A stretch of 23,940 bases of DNA from NCBI GenBank assembly GCA_902476875.1, contig CABSFC010000033.1, forward strand, positions 1 to 23,940, read 5' to 3'. The notes under the pieces are model-generated. The model saw only the letters and a program-made list of their open reading frames with translations. It searched no databases and was not told where the DNA came from. The stretch comes from an uncultured Oscillibacter sp. Its GTDB lineage: Bacteria > Bacillota > Clostridia > Oscillospirales > Oscillospiraceae. Shown piece by piece: positions 20,958-23,940 of this stretch (its first letter is position 1; each line of letters starts with the position of its first letter). A program made the translations under genes and the position numbers.

Positions 20958-21209
20958 ATGGCTTTCGATCGTGAAGCGAGACCCGCCCGTCCCATGCGCG
21001 GCAAGCGCCGTAAGGTTTGCCAGTTCTGCGCTGAGAAGTGCGAGAGCATCGATTATAAGGACGCCGCCAAGCTGCGTCGTTTCGTCTCTGAGCGTTCCAA
21101 GATCCTGCCCCGCAGGACCACCGGCACCTGCGCCATGCATCAGCGTCAGCTGACTGAGGCCATCAAGCGTGCCCGTCAGATCGCTCTGCTGCCCTACGTC
21201 ACCGACTAA
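20958..21209 (+). CDS. rpsR: 30S ribosomal protein S18
   Basis: The 83-residue protein has the S18 core YKDAAKLRRFVSERSKILPRRTTGTCAMHQRQLTEAIKRARQIALLPYV. It keeps Cys residues in VCQFCAEKC and GTCAMH, so it is of the zinc-ribbon (C+) type. The usual partner S6 is two genes upstream. A very strong terminator follows. Confidence 0.97.
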   Translation: MAFDREARPARPMRGKRRKVCQFCAEKCESIDYKDAAKLRRFVSERSKILPRRTTGTCAMHQRQLTEAIKRARQIALLPYVTD

Positions 21210-21223
21210 GGGGCGGCCCAACC

Positions 21224-21264
21224 GCAAAAAACCAGCCCGTTCAATGAACGGGCTGGTTTTTTGC
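21224..21264. terminator. Bidirectional terminator after rpsR
   Basis: A 20-bp perfect inverted repeat with a single central base (arms 21224-21243 and 21245-21264) contains A6 on one side and T6 on the other. The adjacent minus-strand HxlR gene ends at 21269, so the structure serves both. Confidence 0.9.
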
Positions 21265-21268
21265 ATGT

Positions 21269-21670
21269 TCACGCCTTTGGCCCCGGGTCCCGGCGCGCGC
21301 CGTCTCCGGCGTAGAGGTTCACATATCCGGGTGGACAGAGGTGGGCCTCGCTCCAGGCCAGCATCTCCTGCAAAACGGGGAAGAAACTGGTCCCCAAATC
21401 CGTCAGGCTGTACTCCACCCTGGGCGGCACCTCGGCATAGACCTCCCGACGGAGAAAGCCGTCGGCCTCCAGCTCCCGCAGCTGCTTGGTCAGGGTGGAC
21501 TGGGTGATGCCGTCCAGGCGGCGCAGCAGCTCGCCAAACCGCTGGACGCGGTAAAAGCCCACATACCACAAAATCAAGATCTTCCACTTTCCGCTCAGAA
21601 CCGCCTGAAGCCTGCTCATGGGCACGCAGCGGGCCACGGCGTCCGGGGCGCGGAATTTGTTATCCGCCAC
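21269..21670 (-). CDS. HxlR-family winged-helix regulator
   Basis: The 133-residue protein has the HxlR/MarR-like DNA-binding pattern: LSGKWKILILWYVGF, RFGELLRRLDGITQSTLTKQLRELEADGFLRREVYAEVPPRVEYSLTDLG. I place the start at a GTG (21670) with AAAGGAGGCG upstream; an ATG 72 bases further upstream lies beyond the promoter. It is divergent from the radical SAM gene. HxlR proteins often respond to formaldehyde, reactive electrophiles or redox signals, but no signal can be named here. There is one Cys near the N-terminus (ARCVP) that could be a redox sensor, which is inference. Confidence 0.9.
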   Translation of the reverse strand: MADNKFRAPDAVARCVPMSRLQAVLSGKWKILILWYVGFYRVQRFGELLRRLDGITQSTLTKQLRELEADGFLRREVYAEVPPRVEYSLTDLGTSFFPVLQEMLAWSEAHLCPPGYVNLYAGDGARRDPGPKA

Positions 21671-21691
21671 TGTAAACGCCTCCTTTCCCCC

Positions 21692-21721
21692 AGTATAGCG
21701 GACCGCGGGGGCCTGTGTAAA
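21692..21721 (-). promoter_or_regulatory. Promoter of the HxlR gene
   Basis: Minus-strand TTTACA (21716-21721) and TATACT (21692-21697) are 18 bp apart. The 8-bp inverted repeat TATAGCGG (21694-21701) / CCGCTATA (21747-21754) overlaps this -10 and reaches into the intergenic space. It could position a regulator dimer. Confidence 0.5.
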
Positions 21722-21766
21722 GTCAATGGTACAAAAAAACATACTACCGCTATAAAAAGACAGTAC

Positions 21767-21795
21767 TTGTCAAAAACAGAGCCTTTTGCTACGCT
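21767..21795 (+). promoter_or_regulatory. Candidate promoter of the radical SAM gene
   Basis: TTGTCA (21767-21772) and TACGCT (21790-21795) are 17 bp apart, about 60 bases before the start codon. Confidence 0.4.
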
Positions 21796-21853
21796 GGACG
21801 GGAAGACGGGGAGCCGGCCCCCGGTCTCAAAACGCGATCAAAGGAGAGATCAT

Positions 21854-22789
21854 ATGCACTACACAGGCACCATCTGGCGGCCGCCCTACGAGGCCGGCTC
21901 CCTGCTGCTGGAGGTCACGGCGGGCTGTACCCACCACAGGTGCAAATTCTGCACGCTGTATGAGGACCTGCCCTTCCGGTTCCGCATGTCCCCGCTGGAG
22001 CAGGTGGAATCGGACCTGCGGGAGGCCCAGATGCTTCTCAACAGCCCCATGGAAAAGCTGGCCGCCAGGCTCCAGAGCCTGCCGCCGCGCCCCGCCGTCC
22101 GCCGGGTCTTTCTGGTGGGCGCCAACCCCTTCGTCCTGCGCTTCGACCGGCTGAAGGCCATCGCGGAGCTGATCGGGACCTATCTGCCCTCCTGCGAGAC
22201 CATTGGCTGCTTTGCCCGGGTGACGGACGTGGCGCTGAAGAGCGACGGCGAGCTGCGGGAGCTGCGCCATCTGGGCTATGACGGTCTCAGCATCGGCGTG
22301 GAAACAGGGGATGACCAGGCGCTGGCCTTCATGGACAAGGGCTATCAGGCCAAGGATATCGTGGAGCAGGCCCAACGCCTGGACCATGCCGGGATCGGCT
22401 ACTGTTTCATGTATCTGGCGGGGCTGGCGGGGGCGGGGAAGGGCGTCCAAAGCGCCACAGCCAGCGCGGAGGTCTTCAACCGGACCCACCCCAGGCTCAT
22501 CGGCTCCTCCATGCTGACCGTCTACCCCGCCTCCCGGCTGTATCAGGAGGTCCGGGCGGGCAATTGGACGGAGGCGGGCGAGCTGGAAAAGCTGGAGGAG
22601 CTGCGGGCGCTGATCGTCAATCTCCAAATCCCGATTCACTTCGCGACGCTGGGGGCCTCCAACGCCGTCTGGGTGGAGGGAAGGCTTCCTGAAGACCGGG
22701 AGGCCATGCTGGCAAGGCTGGCGGAGGCGTGCGACCCCGCCAACGAGGCGCGGCTCCGGCGCTACCGGGAGCAGCTGGACCACCTGTGA
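21854..22789 (+). CDS. Radical SAM protein of unknown substrate
   Basis: The 311-residue protein has GCTHHRCKFCTLY near residues 25-37, a C-x4-C-x2-C version of the [4Fe-4S] motif that I associate with a COG1032-like/clostridial radical SAM group. Further core pieces are VFLVGANPFVL, GYDGLSIGVETGDDQAL and YCFMYLAGLAGAGKG. The ATG at 21854 has AAGGAG 7 nt upstream. The long in-frame extension to the left is antisense to the HxlR gene and is rejected. The gene is divergent from HxlR, so that regulator may control it. No partner gene names the substrate. Confidence 0.85.
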   Translation: MHYTGTIWRPPYEAGSLLLEVTAGCTHHRCKFCTLYEDLPFRFRMSPLEQVESDLREAQMLLNSPMEKLAARLQSLPPRPAVRRVFLVGANPFVLRFDRLKAIAELIGTYLPSCETIGCFARVTDVALKSDGELRELRHLGYDGLSIGVETGDDQALAFMDKGYQAKDIVEQAQRLDHAGIGYCFMYLAGLAGAGKGVQSATASAEVFNRTHPRLIGSSMLTVYPASRLYQEVRAGNWTEAGELEKLEELRALIVNLQIPIHFATLGASNAVWVEGRLPEDREAMLARLAEACDPANEARLRRYREQLDHL

Positions 22790-22793
22790 CGAA

Positions 22794-22821
22794 AAAACGG
22801 ACGGCGCGCGCCGTCCGTTTT
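22794..22821. terminator. Bidirectional terminator between the radical SAM gene and spoIIP
   Basis: A 14-bp perfect palindrome, AAAACGGACGGCGC / GCGCCGTCCGTTTT, lies between two convergent genes. Its T run is inside the stem. Confidence 0.8.
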
Positions 22822-22822
22822 C

Positions 22823-23940
22823 CTATTTGCTCCGGGCCTCCAGGACCTCCACCATCCGCTCCGCGAACAGCCGCCCGGCCAGAAGGGCCTCCTCCGGGGC
22901 GTTCCCGGCGGCGCCCACCTCCACCAGCAGCGCCCCGGGCGCGGCGTGCTGGTTGTACCGGGAGTTCCGCAGCAGGATGGGGCGCATCAGCGTGGGATAC
23001 GCCTGCAGCGCGTTCTCCTGAATGGCCACCGCCAGCCGCAGGTTCTCCATCCAGTCGGGGTGGGTCAGGCCGCTGCCGTCGCTGCCCACCACGATGGACA
23101 GCTGGGCGGCGGTGCCCACGCCGTCGATCTCGGAGACCACCTTGTACTCATTGCCCTGGGCGTCCTCGATGGCGTCCCGGTGAATATCCAGAATGAACCG
23201 GATGGAGGGGTACTGTGCCAGATAGCTCTGGATGGCCGCCAGAGAGCGGTCGTAGGCCCCGGTGTAGGAGGGGTAGTCGTACAGCGTCCGGTCGTGGAGG
23301 ACGGAGACGCCCGCCGCCGCGAAGACCTCCGCCATGGCGTCCCCGACGCTGACAACGTTATAGCGGGAGTCGGTGGTGCGGTGGTCCCCGGACCAGACGA
23401 TGTCCCCATCCTCCGCCGGCGTGTAGGCCTCGCTGCCGTGGGTGTGGAGAATCAGGAGCTGGGGCCCCTCTTCCGTCATCTCCGCCGCGAAGAGCTGCCG
23501 GAAAGACGAGGCGGACAGCGCATAGTCCGTGGAGTTGCTGATGTACGCCCGCCCCACCACCGTGTAGCCGCCGGGGTCCGTGGGAATCAGCGTTTTGGCG
23601 GGGACGCCGTTGTCGGTGGGGGCGGCGGTATCCAGGGGCGTCTCCTCCACGGGGACGGTGACGACCTCCTCCGGCTCGCTGTCCCGGGCGGGGGCCTCCG
23701 CCCGCTCCGAGGACCACAGCTCCGCCACGGCGGGCCGGGCCGCCAGCAGCAGGGGCGCCTCCCCCAGGGTCAGCGCCGCGGCGGGGGACAGGCTGTCCCG
23801 GGTCCACAGGTCCCCCAGCTCCCACCGCAGGGCCCGCAGGGGCGACGACGCCCGCAGCGCCTCCAGGGCGGAGGCGGCGGTGTCGCTGCCCGCGGTGACG
23901 CCGACCGCCCACAGCGTCCCGGCGGCCAGGGCGGCGGCCT
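22823..23940 (-). CDS. spoIIP: Stage II sporulation protein P (partial, runs off right edge)
   Basis: The open frame continues to the window end without a stop, so the true start is outside; I read about 371 residues. Near the edge is a hydrophobic segment (AAALAAGTLWAVGV), the expected membrane anchor. The C-terminal amidase/endopeptidase domain shows LLILHTHGSEAYTP (zinc His), RFILDIHRDAIED, NEYKVVSEIDG and LLVEVGAAGNAPEEA. SpoIIP works with SpoIID and SpoIIM to thin septal peptidoglycan during engulfment. Bacillus places it directly after gpr, whereas here they are about 9 kb apart. Confidence 0.93.
   Translation of the reverse strand, partial: AAALAAGTLWAVGVTAGSDTAASALEALRASSPLRALRWELGDLWTRDSLSPAAALTLGEAPLLLAARPAVAELWSSERAEAPARDSEPEEVVTVPVEETPLDTAAPTDNGVPAKTLIPTDPGGYTVVGRAYISNSTDYALSASSFRQLFAAEMTEEGPQLLILHTHGSEAYTPAEDGDIVWSGDHRTTDSRYNVVSVGDAMAEVFAAAGVSVLHDRTLYDYPSYTGAYDRSLAAIQSYLAQYPSIRFILDIHRDAIEDAQGNEYKVVSEIDGVGTAAQLSIVVGSDGSGLTHPDWMENLRLAVAIQENALQAYPTLMRPILLRNSRYNQHAAPGALLVEVGAAGNAPEEALLAGRLFAERMVEVLEARSK

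Overview
The window is GC-rich DNA that is dense with genes. It carries spore genes (gpr, spoIIP), Gram-positive style ribosome-binding sites, intrinsic terminators, TPP riboswitches and a BlaI-type operator. Together these point to a chromosomal segment of a spore-forming, high-GC member of the Bacillota/Clostridia. The Oscillospiraceae-type gut genera (Flavonifractor, Lawsonibacter and relatives) are the best guess, but that is inferred from general character and not from a marker search. I see no rRNA, tRNA, CRISPR array, insertion sequence or prophage.

Layout. (1) 1-2851, regulatory/accessory: the first 13 codons of an exported protein leaving the window; a 426-residue protein built from two degenerate tyrosine-recombinase-like halves and two winged-helix units; a 107-residue unknown protein preceded by helically phased direct repeats; a TetR-family regulator. 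(2) 2980-6014: a BlaI / M56 (BlaR1-like) / membrane-protein operon with two BlaI-type operators over its promoter and no beta-lactamase. (3) 6056-8169: ECF transporter S component, DUF3842 protein and a uridine-kinase-like P-loop protein. (4) 8415-9513: a 52-residue ORF and endonuclease IV. (5) 9602-11928: TatD nuclease and its linked radical SAM protein, with a lipoprotein gene between them. (6) 12076-13426: rpsT diverging from the spore protease gpr, both with TTG starts. (7) 13498-18724: a thiamine salvage regulon made of two divergent TPP-riboswitch operons, thiW-thiM leftward and thiE-HAD-thiD-cytX rightward. (8) 18774-19941: a VOC-fold protein and a TauE/SafE permease. (9) 20165-21209: rpsF-ssb-rpsR. 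(10) 21269-23940: an HxlR regulator diverging from a radical SAM protein, then spoIIP running off the right edge.

How the genes work together. The thiamine block reads as salvage without de novo synthesis: ThiW should import hydroxyethylthiazole and CytX hydroxymethylpyrimidine, ThiM and ThiD phosphorylate them, and ThiE joins the products to thiamine phosphate. No thiC or thiazole-synthesis gene is present in the window. Both arms are gated by TPP aptamers followed by terminators. The BlaI/M56 operon looks like a self-regulated envelope-sensing unit with a non-penicillin-binding sensor domain. gpr and spoIIP belong to sporulation and germination.

The less ordinary items are the doubled integrase-like/winged-helix protein (369-1649), the phased decamer repeats (2141-2190), the HAD protein that has lost the segment after its nucleophile (16109-16552), and hairpin-rich intergenic stretches at 14902-15053 and 16570-16664.
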